This document shows, one piece after another, positions 27,059 to 36,497 of a stretch of DNA of 64,000 nucleotides. Made by a program: the position numbers and the translations under genes. This DNA is from Bradyrhizobium quebecense (GTDB lineage: Bacteria; Pseudomonadota; Alphaproteobacteria; Rhizobiales; Xanthobacteraceae). The notes beneath the pieces were generated by a model. That model ran no database searches, was not told the origin of the DNA, and saw only the letters and a list, made by a program, of their open reading frames with translations. The stretch spans positions 47,578 through 111,577 of the forward strand of contig NZ_CP088025.1 of NCBI RefSeq assembly GCF_013373795.3, read 5' to 3'. Numbering within the stretch: position 1 is the first letter of the stretch; every line of letters starts with the position of its first letter.

Positions 27059-27982
27059 ATGGATCAGCCGGAGCGTCTATCTCGTCCCAAGGTCGATGCG
27101 ATCGACAGCATGCTCGGCAAGCCGTTTTCAGTGCTCGACGACGGATTCGTCCGGGTCGTAGACTATATGGGCGATGACGCTGCTGTGGTCCTGGCCGCTC
27201 GTGTTTCTTATGGCGCTGGCACCAAAAAGGTCCAAGAGGACAGCGCGCTCATCCGCTATCTGATGCGTCACCATCACACGACGCCATTCGAGATGTGCGA
27301 AATCAAGCTCCATGTTCGCGTGCCAATGGATACCTGGCGCCAATGGATACGCCATCGCACTGCGAGCGTGAACGAATACTCGACACGCTATTCTTTGGCT
27401 ATCGATGCCGCGCAACGAACCCCGGAAACCGAATGGCGTCTTCAATCAACAGAGAACCGGCAGGGCAGTTCCGGCCTTTTGGATGGCAAGGCTGGAGCCG
27501 ACCTATCAGTTGCAGAAGATGAACTGCAGAAACATGCTCGAAAGGTTTACGAAGACCGCCTAGCCGCCGGGGTCGCGCGCGAACAGGCGCGCAAGGATCT
27601 GCCGCTTTCGACTTACACTGAGGCTTATTGGAAAGTCGATCTTCACAACTTGCTAAACTTCTTGCAGCTTCGCATGCACAAACATGCGCAAGCCGAGATC
27701 AGGAGTTACGCCACGATCATTGGTCAAGAAATCGTTGCAAAATGGGTGCCGACGGTTTGGCAAGCGTTTCTAGATTATCGTGACCAAGCCGTCACTCTGT
27801 CCCGCATCGAAGCCTCCATTATCTCTGCGATAGCAGCCGGAAAGCAGGATCACGCGAAGTCGTTAGCAGAGCAATTCGGCCTATTGAACAGGAATCCCGA
27901 CGGTAGTCTCAAAGCAAACCGTGAACGACGCGAGCTTCAGGAAAAGCTATCGACGATGGGATTGACGTTCAATTGGACATAG
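27059..27982 (+). CDS. thyX: FAD-dependent thymidylate synthase
   Basis: The 307-residue protein contains the ThyX signature RHRTASVNEYSTRYS (residues 98-112), which binds FAD and dUMP, and MHKHAQAEIRSYA near the C-terminus. ThyX makes dTMP from dUMP using methylene-tetrahydrofolate and reduced FAD. It is somewhat longer than many ThyX enzymes. It lies 82 bp after the Rossmann-like gene on the same strand, a surprising place for a nucleotide-synthesis enzyme. It could belong to the cluster or be separate cargo. Confidence 0.85.
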   Translation: MDQPERLSRPKVDAIDSMLGKPFSVLDDGFVRVVDYMGDDAAVVLAARVSYGAGTKKVQEDSALIRYLMRHHHTTPFEMCEIKLHVRVPMDTWRQWIRHRTASVNEYSTRYSLAIDAAQRTPETEWRLQSTENRQGSSGLLDGKAGADLSVAEDELQKHARKVYEDRLAAGVAREQARKDLPLSTYTEAYWKVDLHNLLNFLQLRMHKHAQAEIRSYATIIGQEIVAKWVPTVWQAFLDYRDQAVTLSRIEASIISAIAAGKQDHAKSLAEQFGLLNRNPDGSLKANRERRELQEKLSTMGLTFNWT

Positions 27983-28121
27983 TATTTCCCACAATACCGT
28001 GCCGGTCGCCTGCATCGACCGACAAGCGCCGTTTTCGCCGGAGCGCAGCGGAGGCCCACTGAAAGAGGTACCCGGGCCGCGTGAGTGATAACGACCGCCG
28101 AAGGCGGCACGCGGGACGAGT

Positions 28122-28579
28122 GTAAGCGCGATTTTCTTCGCACGCCGGCGGTTTTGATGGATTGCCCTGGTATCGGGCGATACCGAGCCGTTCAGGCAGT
28201 GGCGGCTTTGTGGAAGTTGAAGGGCAGCAGGTCTGTAATATCGGCGTCGCCGGCGCGCTGAGGCAATTCGGTGAGGACGTGGCGCAACCACGCTAACGGC
28301 TCGACACGTGAGGCGCGGCAGGTCAGCATCAGGCTATAGACGACGGCACTGGCCTTGGCTCCGTCCACGGTATCGCTGAACAACCAACTCTTCCTGCCAG
28401 TTGCAAAAACCCTGATGTCGCGCTCCAGAAGATTGTTGTCAATCGGCATGCTGCCGTCCCCGGTGTAGCGCGTCAGATATTCCCATTGGTTTCGGGTGTA
28501 GGATACGGCGTCGCCGAGCTTGCTGTCAGGCAAGACCTTCGGGGCCATGTCATCGAGCCATACTTTGAGAGCATTGAGG
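28122..28579 (-). mobile_element. tnpC: IS66 remnant: 3' part of tnpC and one terminus
   Basis: The minus strand encodes the last ~118 residues of an IS66-type TnpC (DGSMPIDNNLLERDIRVFAT, then GRKSWLFSDT), stop at 28192. The IS66 tip GTAAGCG is at 28122. The left tip of the IS21 element (28580) cuts it within the tnpC text corresponding to LNALKVWLDDM. Apart from one extra C, it matches 61375-61831 in opposite orientation. The 140 bp between thyX and the tip contain only a small GC hairpin. Confidence 0.85.
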
Positions 28580-28581
28580 TG

Positions 28582-28824
28582 TCAATCGGCGTTCGACTGG
28601 GACCCCCTATCGGCATCCAAAAGGGACCCCTTTGATCGGCGTGCTCTGCTGGTAGCGCTCGGGTCGTCGGAGCTGGTCGGGGTTGCGGAGACGGCGCGAG
28701 CGCGGGTTGTTTGAACATCGTCGCGGCTTTTGAATCGCCAGCTGTCGTTGCCGGTCTCGACGATGTCGCAGTGATGGGTCAATCGGTCGAGTAGCGCGGT
28801 GGTCATTTTGGCATCGCCGAACAC
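28582..28824 (-). pseudogene. istB: istB, 3' segment
   Basis: The end of the IS21 helper ATPase ([20 protein letters not shown], then [10 protein letters not shown]) lies left of the inserted element. Joined to the 5' segment at the shared GTGTTCGG core it restores one continuous IstB reading frame (the text would run [15 protein letters not shown]). Confidence 0.8.
28817..28824. repeat. Left attachment core of the serine-recombinase element
   Basis: CCGAACAC, identical to 31452-31459. It belongs to the istB codons reading VFG on the minus strand. Beyond the 8 bases the match continues with one mismatch (GTGTTCGG-C/T-GA on the minus strand). Confidence 0.65.
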
Positions 28825-28853
28825 GGCAGAGTACCCCTATTCTTGAACGGGTC

Positions 28854-29342
28854 GTGTCTCACGTCACGATCACTGACCCGCATCATTTCCTATTTGGGCA
28901 CCGGCTTGAGGTGCTGAAGGAGCGGTCGGGACGCGGTCCCGCCTACGTTGTTGTCGCGCTGCCGGACGGACGGCGGCGGGGGGTTCGGATCGCGTCGACG
29001 GATCTTACCGAGACGTCGATCGCTTTCCGCCCGAACGCGGCCGACCTGCCGCGCATCAGTGTACGGACGCTGATCCCATTGATGCAACATTTGAGCGCGA
29101 GTCTGAGCCTTCTCGACGAGAAGGTGATTCGCGATGACCCACCGACCGCTCCCAGGTCGCGTTGCGTATCGACCCCTGCCAACGTTGGCAAATCCATCCG
29201 GCCGTCCGATGGCCGATATTCCGCGCCTCTGGCCGAATCTGTCGACCGCGACGCAAACCCAGATTGCTCAAACGATCGCCGCGCTGATGCGGCGAATGCA
29301 AGCGATCCCCGGCACGCCCGGAAGGGGACTGGGTCGTGCTGA
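28854..29342 (+). CDS. DUF5372-like accessory protein
   Basis: The N-terminal 90 residues (THE first: MSHVTITDPHHFLFGHRLEV, then GPAYVVVALPDGRRRGVRIA) resemble DUF5372, a small domain that regularly accompanies serine recombinases in alphaproteobacterial mobile elements. The frame remains open to 29342 over the next gene, but the tail after about 29130 is low-complexity and its reality is doubtful. The start lies 30 bp inside the element. The role is unknown; help with integration or control is an inference from the constant linkage. Confidence 0.6.
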   Translation: MSHVTITDPHHFLFGHRLEVLKERSGRGPAYVVVALPDGRRRGVRIASTDLTETSIAFRPNAADLPRISVRTLIPLMQHLSASLSLLDEKVIRDDPPTAPRSRCVSTPANVGKSIRPSDGRYSAPLAESVDRDANPDCSNDRRADAANASDPRHARKGTGSC

Positions 29343-29361
29343 TCAGCTCGACCGTCGCTGA
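29134..29361 (+). CDS. Small accessory protein of the recombinase element
   Basis: The 75-residue protein is read in a different frame from the DUF5372-like gene it overlaps. Residues 25-55 (MADIPRLWPNLSTATQTQIA, then QTIAALMRRM) form a clear helix and look more protein-like than the overlapping frame. It also overlaps the recombinase start by 26 bp. Middle genes of this size and character occur in the same three-gene arrangement elsewhere. I assign no function. Confidence 0.5.
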   Translation: MTHRPLPGRVAYRPLPTLANPSGRPMADIPRLWPNLSTATQTQIAQTIAALMRRMQAIPGTPGRGLGRADQLDRR

Positions 29362-31438
29362 CGAGCGGCTCACGACGGCTCACCGAGCCAAGTTGGCCTA
29401 TGTCTACGTGCGGCAGTCATCCGTGAACCAGGTGCGCCAGCATCAGGAGAGCACCGAGCTGCAGTACCGCCTTGTCGATCGCGCCATCGGTCTGGGCTGG
29501 CCGCCCGAGCGCGTCCAGGTGATTGACGAGGATCTGGGCAAATCCGGTGCTGGCGGCGTGGACCGTCATGGTTTCCAGAAGCTCATTGCCGAGATCGGCC
29601 TTGGCAACGCCGGTCTCGTGGTGAGTCTCGACGCTTCGCGCTTGGCCCGCAATAACCGGGACTGGCATCAGCTTCTCGAACTGTGCTCGGTATTTGGCGT
29701 GCTGATTGCGGATGGCGAGCGGCTTTACGATCCGCGCGCCTATCACGACCGCCTGCTGTTGGGCCTGTCCGGCATCATGAGCGAGGCGGAGCTGCATCAG
29801 CTTCGGATGCGCCTTCACCAAGGGGAACGGCAGAAGGCGGCGCGGGGCGAACTGCGGCTGCCGCTGCCGGCCGGGCTCGCCTACGATCGAGCGGGCACAA
29901 TTGTTCTCAATCCGGATGAGGAGGTGCGCGCCCGTCTTCATCTCGTGTTTGCTAAATTCCGGGAACTGCAAAGTGCGCGCCGTGTGATGCGCTACTTGGA
30001 CAGGAATGGATTGTCCTTGCCGGTTCGGCCGCTGCTTGGACCTTCTCCACACGAGATCGTCTGGCGTGCGCCAGATAGCACACGCGTCCTTAATATCCTT
30101 CAGAATCCGGCCTATGCTGGGGCGTATGTTTATGGCCGCCGGCAAAAGGACCCGAGCCGATGCCGGCGGGGATCGCTGACGGGAACGGTCAAGGTAGCGA
30201 TCGCGGATTGGGCGGTTTGCCTCCACGCCGCTCACCCAGGCTATATCAGCTGGGAGGAGTTCATGGCCAACCAGGGGCGATTGGCAGATAACGTCTGCCG
30301 CTATGAGGCAGGTCACTCTGGCGTACCGCGCAAGGGGGCAGCCCTGTTACAAGGAATTGCGGTCTGCGGTCGTTGTGGACGGCGCATGAGCATGCGCTAC
30401 ACGGGCCCGAATGCCGACTATCCGGTCTATTGCTGCCGCTCGGATCGGGACCAGCAAGGCAGTGCAATGTGCCAGGAAGTCCGGGCCTTGGCGGTTGACG
30501 CGCTGGTCGAGCGGATAGTCCTCGACGCCCTGGTGCCGGATCAGATTGAGATCGCACTCGCAGCCGCGGGCCAACTGGAGCAGGAGAGCCGTCAGCTCGA
30601 GCGCCAGTGGGCGCTTCGCGTGGAGCGCGCCCGCTACGAGGCCGAGCGCGCTCGGCGCCAGTATGACGCCGTAGAGCCCGAGAACCGTCTTGTGGCGCGC
30701 TCACTTGAGCGGGCTTGGGAAGAGAGGCTGCGTGTCGCAGAGGCGGTCGAGCAGGAGCATGCGCGTTGGCGCGGGCAAGAGCCGCTTCTGATTGGCCCGG
30801 CGGAATGCGCAGGGCTACAAGCGCTCGGCGAGAACCTGCCGCGGATTTGGAACGCGGCCACCACGTCGGCAGCCGATCGCAAGCGCATTCTGCGATTTGT
30901 GATCCGCGAAGTCGTTCTTGATCAGAAGCGGACCCGAGGTCAGGTGTGGCTCAAGATCGTCTGGCAGACCGGTGCAACCAGCGAGCATCACGTGCAACGG
31001 CGCGTTCAGACATACCGTGATTACATCGACATTGATCGGTTGCGGCAACGGATCGTCGAGTTGAATGCTGAACACAAAATGGATGCCGAGATCGCGGCAA
31101 TACTCAATCAGGAAGGCTTCGTCGCGGCTCGAGGCTGCGCCTTCAAAGGCGAGAATGTCTGGCTGTTGCGTACCCGCTGGGGCATTCCCACCGTCAAAAT
31201 CAACGGCGTGGACAAGAATCCGATGCGCTGGCCCGATGGAAGCTTCTCAATTCAGGGCGCAGCGGCTGAGCTTGGAGTGACCCCGCAGACGGTGTTCGAT
31301 TATCTCGCGCGGGAATTGCTGGCAGGTCGTCAGTTAGCCAAAGGCCAGCCATGGCAGATCGAGCTCTCAGACGACCAAATCCGTCAGCTTCGCAATCGGG
31401 TACGACGCACCAAGCGTTCGAAGAAGGAGGCATCATGA
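29336..31438 (+). CDS. Large serine recombinase
   Basis: The 700-residue protein starts with a resolvase catalytic domain (YVYVRQSS with Ser28 or Ser29 as nucleophile, then [12 protein letters not shown]). It continues through the recombinase domain ([13 protein letters not shown]), a zinc ribbon ([11 protein letters not shown] and a later Cys pair), a coiled coil (about residues 410-470) and a C-terminal HTH ([20 protein letters not shown]). This is the layout of large serine recombinases that integrate and excise DNA at short cores. It ends 13 bp before the right core repeat and is apparently intact. Confidence 0.85.
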   Translation: MLISSTVADERLTTAHRAKLAYVYVRQSSVNQVRQHQESTELQYRLVDRAIGLGWPPERVQVIDEDLGKSGAGGVDRHGFQKLIAEIGLGNAGLVVSLDASRLARNNRDWHQLLELCSVFGVLIADGERLYDPRAYHDRLLLGLSGIMSEAELHQLRMRLHQGERQKAARGELRLPLPAGLAYDRAGTIVLNPDEEVRARLHLVFAKFRELQSARRVMRYLDRNGLSLPVRPLLGPSPHEIVWRAPDSTRVLNILQNPAYAGAYVYGRRQKDPSRCRRGSLTGTVKVAIADWAVCLHAAHPGYISWEEFMANQGRLADNVCRYEAGHSGVPRKGAALLQGIAVCGRCGRRMSMRYTGPNADYPVYCCRSDRDQQGSAMCQEVRALAVDALVERIVLDALVPDQIEIALAAAGQLEQESRQLERQWALRVERARYEAERARRQYDAVEPENRLVARSLERAWEERLRVAEAVEQEHARWRGQEPLLIGPAECAGLQALGENLPRIWNAATTSAADRKRILRFVIREVVLDQKRTRGQVWLKIVWQTGATSEHHVQRRVQTYRDYIDIDRLRQRIVELNAEHKMDAEIAAILNQEGFVAARGCAFKGENVWLLRTRWGIPTVKINGVDKNPMRWPDGSFSIQGAAAELGVTPQTVFDYLARELLAGRQLAKGQPWQIELSDDQIRQLRNRVRRTKRSKKEAS

Positions 31439-31439
31439 A

Positions 31440-32080
31440 GTCATCGGCTCACCGAACACACTGGGCCATTCGCCGAACGCAAGATTGGTGGTGACAATGA
31501 TGGAGGTGCGCTCGTAGAGCCGGCTGATGAGATGGAACAGGAGCTGACCGCCGGATTGCGCGAACGGCAGATAGCCCAGCTCGTCGAGAACGATGAAGTC
31601 CATGCGGGTCAGATGCTCGGCGAGCCGTCCCTGCCGACCGTTGCGGGTCTCGGTCTCGAGCCGGTTGACGAGGTCGACTACGTTGTAGAAGCGTCCTCTG
31701 GCGCCATCGCGGATGCAACTTCTGGCGATGGCAATGGCCAGGTGGGTTTTGCCTGTACCGGTGCCGCCAACCAGCACGACGTTGCGTTGTTGGGCGATGA
31801 AGCCGCCGCCAGCGAGATCATTGACGAGAGTCTGATTGATCGGCGTGCCGTCGAACTGGAAGTCGGCGATGTCCTTGGCGAGCGGCAGCTTGGCAATGGT
31901 GAGCTGGTATTTGATCGACCTGGCTTGCTTCTCGTTGATCTCGGCGTTGAGCAGGTCGCCGACAATGCGTTGAGGCTCGTGCTGGCGCTTGACGGCAGTT
32001 GCCATGATCTCGTCGAAGGCAGCCTTCATGCCGTAGAGCTTAAGTTCGCCCATGAGGTCGAAGATTTGGGTTCGTTCCAT
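31440..32080 (-). pseudogene. istB: istB, 5' segment
   Basis: The IstB helper ATPase starts at 32080 ([20 protein letters not shown]), overlapping the istA stop. Walker A is [11 protein letters not shown] and Walker [12 protein letters not shown]. The native frame ends at the recombinase-element border (about 31452), giving a protein without its last ~60 residues. It is unlikely to support transposition unless the insert excises. Confidence 0.8.
31452..31459. repeat. Right attachment core of the serine-recombinase element
   Basis: CCGAACAC, the partner of 28817-28824. It sits 13 bp after the recombinase stop codon. Confidence 0.65.
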
Positions 32081-33597
32081 CAGATGGTCCTCCGGAGGTT
32101 GTCGTAGCGGGCACAATCGGCGATCGGTGCATGACGGAGCGTCAGTGCGGCCGGCGTCATGATGTTGGCCGGTGGGGCGGGTTCACGTTGACGGGCCAGG
32201 ATATTGAGAACGACATCGGCGGAATGGACGCTGTGACTGAGCGCTTCGGCACAAGCCGCTTCCACCGCGGACAGACCGTCAGTCAGCACCGCGGTGAGGA
32301 TGTCGACCATCTGCCGATTGCCATCGTCGGTGCTGGCCAGCTTGCGCCGGATCCGCTCGATCGCGGCCGGCAGCACCCAGTCTTTGAAGGGAGCACCGTT
32401 GCGCAAGGCGCCGGGTTTGCGGGCGAGCACCGGCACATAATGCCAGGGGTCGTAGACGGTATCGCCGCGGCCAAAGGATCGCGGGTGCTCGGCAACGATA
32501 CGTCCATCCTGACGGATCACGATGCGATCGGCATAGGCTTGAACCTCGACCGGTCGTCCGACTGCACTGGCTGCGACCGAGTACTTGTTGTTGTCGAAGC
32601 GCACCAGGCAGGTCTTCGAGACCGATGCTGTCACCGCATGGAAGCCGTCGAAGCGGCCGGCATAGGGAACGAGTTTGGGGCGTTCGGCTTCGAACACGTC
32701 CCAGATCGTCTGATCGACCAGCTCCGGATGGCGATGAGCCTTGGCGTAGGCGATGCACTTGTCGAGCAGCCAGGCGTTTAACTCGTCGAGGTTTTTGAAC
32801 CGCAGCCGCGGCGTGAAGAAGCGCTCCCGGACCAGCCCGACCTGGTTCTCGACCTGCCCCTTCTCCCAGCCCGACGCTGGCGTACAGGCGACCGGATCGA
32901 CCAGATAGTGGCTGCACATCTGCAGGAAGCGGCGATTGTAGAGACGGCCTTTACCGACAAAGATCGTCTCCACCGCGGTCTTCATGTTGTCGTAGATGCC
33001 GCGGGTGCAGGTGCCTTTGAACAGGGCGAATGCCCGGTCGTGGGCGTCGAACACCATCTCCTGCGTCTCCCGCGGATAGGCCCGCACGAACAGCATGCGA
33101 CTGTGACAGAGCCGAACATGAGCAGCCTTCACCATCACCGTGGTGCCGCTCAGCAGGACCACCTCGTGGCTCCAGTCGAACTGGTAGGCTTCGCCTGGTG
33201 CAAAGCTCAGCGGCACATAAGCCGACGCTGTCGAGGTGCCGCGTTCCTTGGTCCACCGTCGGGCGTATCGACGAACCGCATCATAGCCGCCGGCATAACC
33301 CAGGCCGCGGAGTTCCTCGAATAGCCGGATCAGCGTCAGCCGTTCCCGCGCCGCCTTGCTCTCATTCCCTGCCAGCAACCGATCAAGCTCGGCACTCCAG
33401 GCACCCATCTTCGGGAGCGGCTGCGTCTCGCGCTCGTACCGGAACTCCGTCGCTTGAGAACGAATGACCTTGCGAACCACCTTCCGCGATACGCCAAGTT
33501 CTCGGCAGATCGCCTTGATCGGACGACCATCAACAAAGTAGGCGCGACGGATCTTACCAATCGTCTCCACCACCAGCATCCCAACCTCGGCTTCCAT
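32080..33597 (-). CDS. istA: IS21-family transposase IstA
   Basis: The 505-residue transposase has an N-terminal HTH ([20 protein letters not shown]) and an rve-type DDE core: FDWSHEVV (first Asp), [10 protein letters not shown] (second Asp) and KGQVENQVG (Glu). The C-terminal beta domain ([10 protein letters not shown]) is typical of IS21. All catalytic residues are present and the length is normal. Start and end agree with the truncated copy at 5973-6310. Activity is doubtful because its partner istB is interrupted. Confidence 0.9.
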   Translation of the reverse strand: MEAEVGMLVVETIGKIRRAYFVDGRPIKAICRELGVSRKVVRKVIRSQATEFRYERETQPLPKMGAWSAELDRLLAGNESKAARERLTLIRLFEELRGLGYAGGYDAVRRYARRWTKERGTSTASAYVPLSFAPGEAYQFDWSHEVVLLSGTTVMVKAAHVRLCHSRMLFVRAYPRETQEMVFDAHDRAFALFKGTCTRGIYDNMKTAVETIFVGKGRLYNRRFLQMCSHYLVDPVACTPASGWEKGQVENQVGLVRERFFTPRLRFKNLDELNAWLLDKCIAYAKAHRHPELVDQTIWDVFEAERPKLVPYAGRFDGFHAVTASVSKTCLVRFDNNKYSVAASAVGRPVEVQAYADRIVIRQDGRIVAEHPRSFGRGDTVYDPWHYVPVLARKPGALRNGAPFKDWVLPAAIERIRRKLASTDDGNRQMVDILTAVLTDGLSAVEAACAEALSHSVHSADVVLNILARQREPAPPANIMTPAALTLRHAPIADCARYDNLRRTI

Positions 33598-33671
33598 GAC
33601 TCGATGGAAGCCACTGTGGACCCTTATCCCGGGGTCCCGATTGGATGCCGATCACCCCGAAACGGGGGTCC

Positions 33672-35354
33672 TTATTCCATGCCGAAACACAACGGCGTTC
33701 CCCACCCGAGTTGCGGGTGGTGCTCATCGAGTTCGCTCGCGCTGACCAAGAGCGCCTTCACGAGATCGGGCGTCGGGTTACGGAGGTTAGCGAACGTATG
33801 CGCCGCCAACGACGACACCAGCGTCGTCGGATAACTGCTGCCGGTGTCGGTAACACCGCCGATCATCCGAAGCTCAGAAAACCAGGATACGTCTGGTTTG
33901 AGCATGCCGTCGGGACCTGGCCCTCCAAGGCAATTAGGACAAGGCCCAGCCGGCCCACCGCTTGCATTCGCTTGACGGCCGCCCACCACGATGGCGGCCT
34001 CACAGTCAGCCGGCGGCTCCGGCCGTGTCGTGCCTGACGGAGACACATTGCCGACCGATACGACCGGTAGAACGCCGAAGTGGCGGCTTAGGGTGGCGAG
34101 TTCGTGGCCAAGCAAGCTCACCGCGTCTGGGCTAGCACCAGGTTGGTTGGCAGAAATATTCCAGACCTTTGTATCTGGGTGGGTCCGCATAACGTCGGCA
34201 AGGTGGTCGATGAGGTCTAGTTCGTCGATCCTGGCATTGGTGTTCCGCGCGGGAACAGCCTGAACGGTCCCGATACGGCAGTCGAGATCAGGTAAGACAC
34301 GATTTGTGTTCCAAGCATCCCCTTGAATGACCAGCGAGCTGATGGCGCTACCGTGAACACGGTCCGCCTGTGCATCGGTGACGAACTTGCGCGCGCGCCA
34401 CGCTTCCGCACCTGCATAACTCGGTGCGTGAAGGCCACCGTCGACCACACCCACAATCGGGGCGTCAGCCACGTTAACCGGCGTGGTGGGATGAGCACCT
34501 TCGCCGGGCGCAGCGACCCTGATAGGACGCACCGGATCGATCCGGTAGGATGCCCCCGAGGCTAGCAACTCGAAGAGGGCCTCGCGGGTCGCGATGCGCA
34601 CGGTTCCACGGCCGACTCCCGTGTTGCGGTAGTTACGCATCGCGCGAGCGATGCCAGACTGTCGCTGCGCAGAAGCTACCTCTCGCGAAGAATCAACCGA
34701 ACCGGGCAACGCGGGGCCGGTGGGGCCAGAAAGCAGCCTCGTGTGAGGGAATGTCGGCAGCAGAATCTGTTGCTGCGAGAGCAACTCGACTCGCTCTAGC
34801 AGAAGCTCGCGAGCCTGCCGTGTGCGAAAGGGTGCAAGCCAAACCACAAAAAGGCGCGCGCCATCCTCTTCCGGCGCTGACTGCCATAGATCGTCAATTG
34901 ATTGACCTCGCGCACGGTCGGCCGGGCTGAAAGGCGTTAGGCTTTCAACGCGTGAGATGTCAGCCTGAACCGGATAGTTGACGGGATTATCGATCGCGCG
35001 GGCAAGCCGACCAAGCTGCTCCAGGTCAGCCTCGATAAGGTATCCGCCATGGTAAGGCGCCACGAGACGGCAACCGTTGACCGGGCTGAAGAGGTCATCG
35101 GGCGTATGCGTTGGCGCCAACGAATCCTCCGCGAACATGCGCACCACGAGGTGCGCCGTGCCGGCAAATGACGGGAGATCGCTTCGCGAACTGAACAGAC
35201 TGCGGGCTGAAGCAGCAAGGACTCGTTGCTGGGTTGGAAGGCGCGCGACCACGACGCTTCGCTGGCCCTTGCCGCGCGCGCTGGGCGACTCCGGTTTTGG
35301 GTCCATTTGCAGACTCAGAACCGGGTTCAGTAAAGGAGGCGCTCTTTCGGCCAC
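33672..35354 (-). pseudogene. ietS: IetS-like subtilase, C-terminus cut off by IS21
   Basis: The S8 serine protease reads 554 native residues, then runs into the IS21 tip and stops at 33672 (last residues LCFGME come from the IS). The active site is visible: Asp305 in GVVDGG, His334 in VHGSAIS, Asn436 in VSVGN (oxyanion hole) and Ser507 in GSSYPTT. Roughly 150-200 C-terminal residues expected from relatives are lost. It lies 3 bp after an AAA ATPase gene. That pairing is the ietAS module, in which the protease is the toxic or effector part. The catalytic core could still fold, so residual activity is possible. Confidence 0.75.
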
Positions 35355-35357
35355 AGA

Positions 35358-36467
35358 TTATTCCTCCTGCTTAAAGTATTGGTACACGGCTTGGCGAGTT
35401 ACGCCGAGCAAACGTGCAATATTGGCTGCTGATACCTTATCTTTCAACCCCAACGCGAGCTGCTTCTTTTGGTCAGGTTCAAGCGGGGTTCGCTGCGGCA
35501 TAGAAGACTGCCCTGCCCGGAAATTGAGAACCGCGAGCGCAACCGCACCGAAATCGAGATCCCGGTTATCGAGCAGCGCGTGTCGCCGCGCGCTATGTGC
35601 GATAGTTTCTATGTCTGCGCCGGACAAGCCGTCCGACAGGACTGAAAGGGGGTCGGCAATTTGTTCGCCATCCTTATCCTCAAACAGAAAGTGCTTCCAA
35701 AGATCTACGCGCACCTCAGCCTCTGGCGCACCAAACTCGATCTTGTACGGGAAGCGGCGCCATATCGCCGGATCAAGCAAATGCGCATGGTTCGTGGCAG
35801 CGATCACAACAGCGTGCTGGTCGAGCGAATCCAAGCCCTGAATGACCGTATTCACCACGCGCTTCAACTCACCAAGCTCGTTCCTGTCGTCCCTTAGCTT
35901 GGCGATCGCGTCCATCTCATCCAGGAACAGCACCGCGTTCTTCGATGGTACGAAGTCAAAAACCGTTCTGATGTTTTTGCCGGTGTCACCAAGCAGCGAC
36001 GTGATAACTGAATCAAGGCGCACCACGTAAAATGGTCGGCCAAGATTCGCTGCAATATGACCGGCAAGCAAGGACTTGCCCGTACCGGGAGGCCCGGACA
36101 GCATGAGATTGAGCCGAGAAGCGAGGCCCTTGGCGTTGAGTTCATCGACGTGTTGCACATCGGTGAGGAAGTCGCGGAAGACGCGATTTCCAGCTTCATT
36201 CAAGAAAATTGGATTGTGCGGCCAGGGCTGTTCTTCGACCAGCGGCAAGCGCGATTTTGTATCGACCGGAAGTGACTCGACATAGCCGGAGGCGCGCAGC
36301 GGCACGCCGCGCTTCCGAACGAGCGCCCTCAGCTCCTTTGCCGCTTCCTCATTACCTGCCTTCGCGAGCTCGCGCGCAAGGTTGCCTGCGATTCGGCGAA
36401 CGCGGGTGTAGTCCGCCGAAAGCGCTGCGTCAGTGAGTTCAATGAGGTGTTTGGGATCGAGGGGCAC
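35358..36467 (-). CDS. ietA: IetA-like AAA ATPase with C-terminal HTH
   Basis: The 369-residue protein has an AAA core with Walker A GPPGTGKS and Walker B AVLFLDEMDAI, sensor-type AATNHAH, and an arginine-rich WRRFPYKIE block. Such ATPases pair with subtilases in ietAS, known as a stability (toxin-antitoxin-like) system of Agrobacterium Ti plasmids and as an antiphage system. The ATPase restrains or directs the protease. Unusually, the last ~25 residues form a resolvase-like HTH (AANIARLLGVTRQAVYQYFK), so it may bind its own promoter. It is intact and divergent from the ubiquitin-like operon. Confidence 0.8.
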   Translation of the reverse strand: MPLDPKHLIELTDAALSADYTRVRRIAGNLARELAKAGNEEAAKELRALVRKRGVPLRASGYVESLPVDTKSRLPLVEEQPWPHNPIFLNEAGNRVFRDFLTDVQHVDELNAKGLASRLNLMLSGPPGTGKSLLAGHIAANLGRPFYVVRLDSVITSLLGDTGKNIRTVFDFVPSKNAVLFLDEMDAIAKLRDDRNELGELKRVVNTVIQGLDSLDQHAVVIAATNHAHLLDPAIWRRFPYKIEFGAPEAEVRVDLWKHFLFEDKDGEQIADPLSVLSDGLSGADIETIAHSARRHALLDNRDLDFGAVALAVLNFRAGQSSMPQRTPLEPDQKKQLALGLKDKVSAANIARLLGVTRQAVYQYFKQEE

Positions 36468-36497
36468 GCTATTTTCTCCGGTTTTTCGCTGGTCCTT

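Larger units (their letters stand above)
28825..31451 (+). mobile_element. Three-gene serine-recombinase element inside istB
   Basis: The insert is bounded by the 8-bp direct repeat CCGAACAC (28817-28824 and 31452-31459). It contains a DUF5372-type gene, a small helical protein gene and a large serine recombinase, all on the plus strand and overlapping. Serine recombinases insert at short core sequences without transposase-type inverted repeats, as seen here. The 2.6-kb insert has no other cargo. Confidence 0.7.
28580..33691 (-). mobile_element. IS21-family element, interrupted by a serine-recombinase element
   Basis: The element runs from the tip TGTCAATCGGCG (28580) to TGTGTTTCGGCA (reverse strand from 33691). 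Both tips continue into a GGACCCC block about 20 bases in. Genes istA and istB are on the minus strand. istB is split between 31440 and 28824 by a 2.6-kb insertion. Flanks differ (IS66 on the left, ietS on the right) and show no target duplication, so the element has taken part in a deletion or recombination after inserting. Confidence 0.8.

Noticed and set aside
21997..27982. Complete BREX or Pgl locus
   Set aside because: A methyltransferase, kinase and ATPase are present, but there is no PglZ-type phosphatase, no BrxL/Lon-like protease and no BrxB-type protein, so the known name is not justified.
29417..30316. 299-codon minus-strand frame
   Set aside because: It is antisense to the catalytic domain of the serine recombinase, which has clear motifs.
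28571..33700. Target-site duplication of the IS21 element
   Set aside because: The bases left of 28580 (GCATTGAGG) and right of 33691 (ACGGCGTTC) do not match, even allowing small shifts of the ends.
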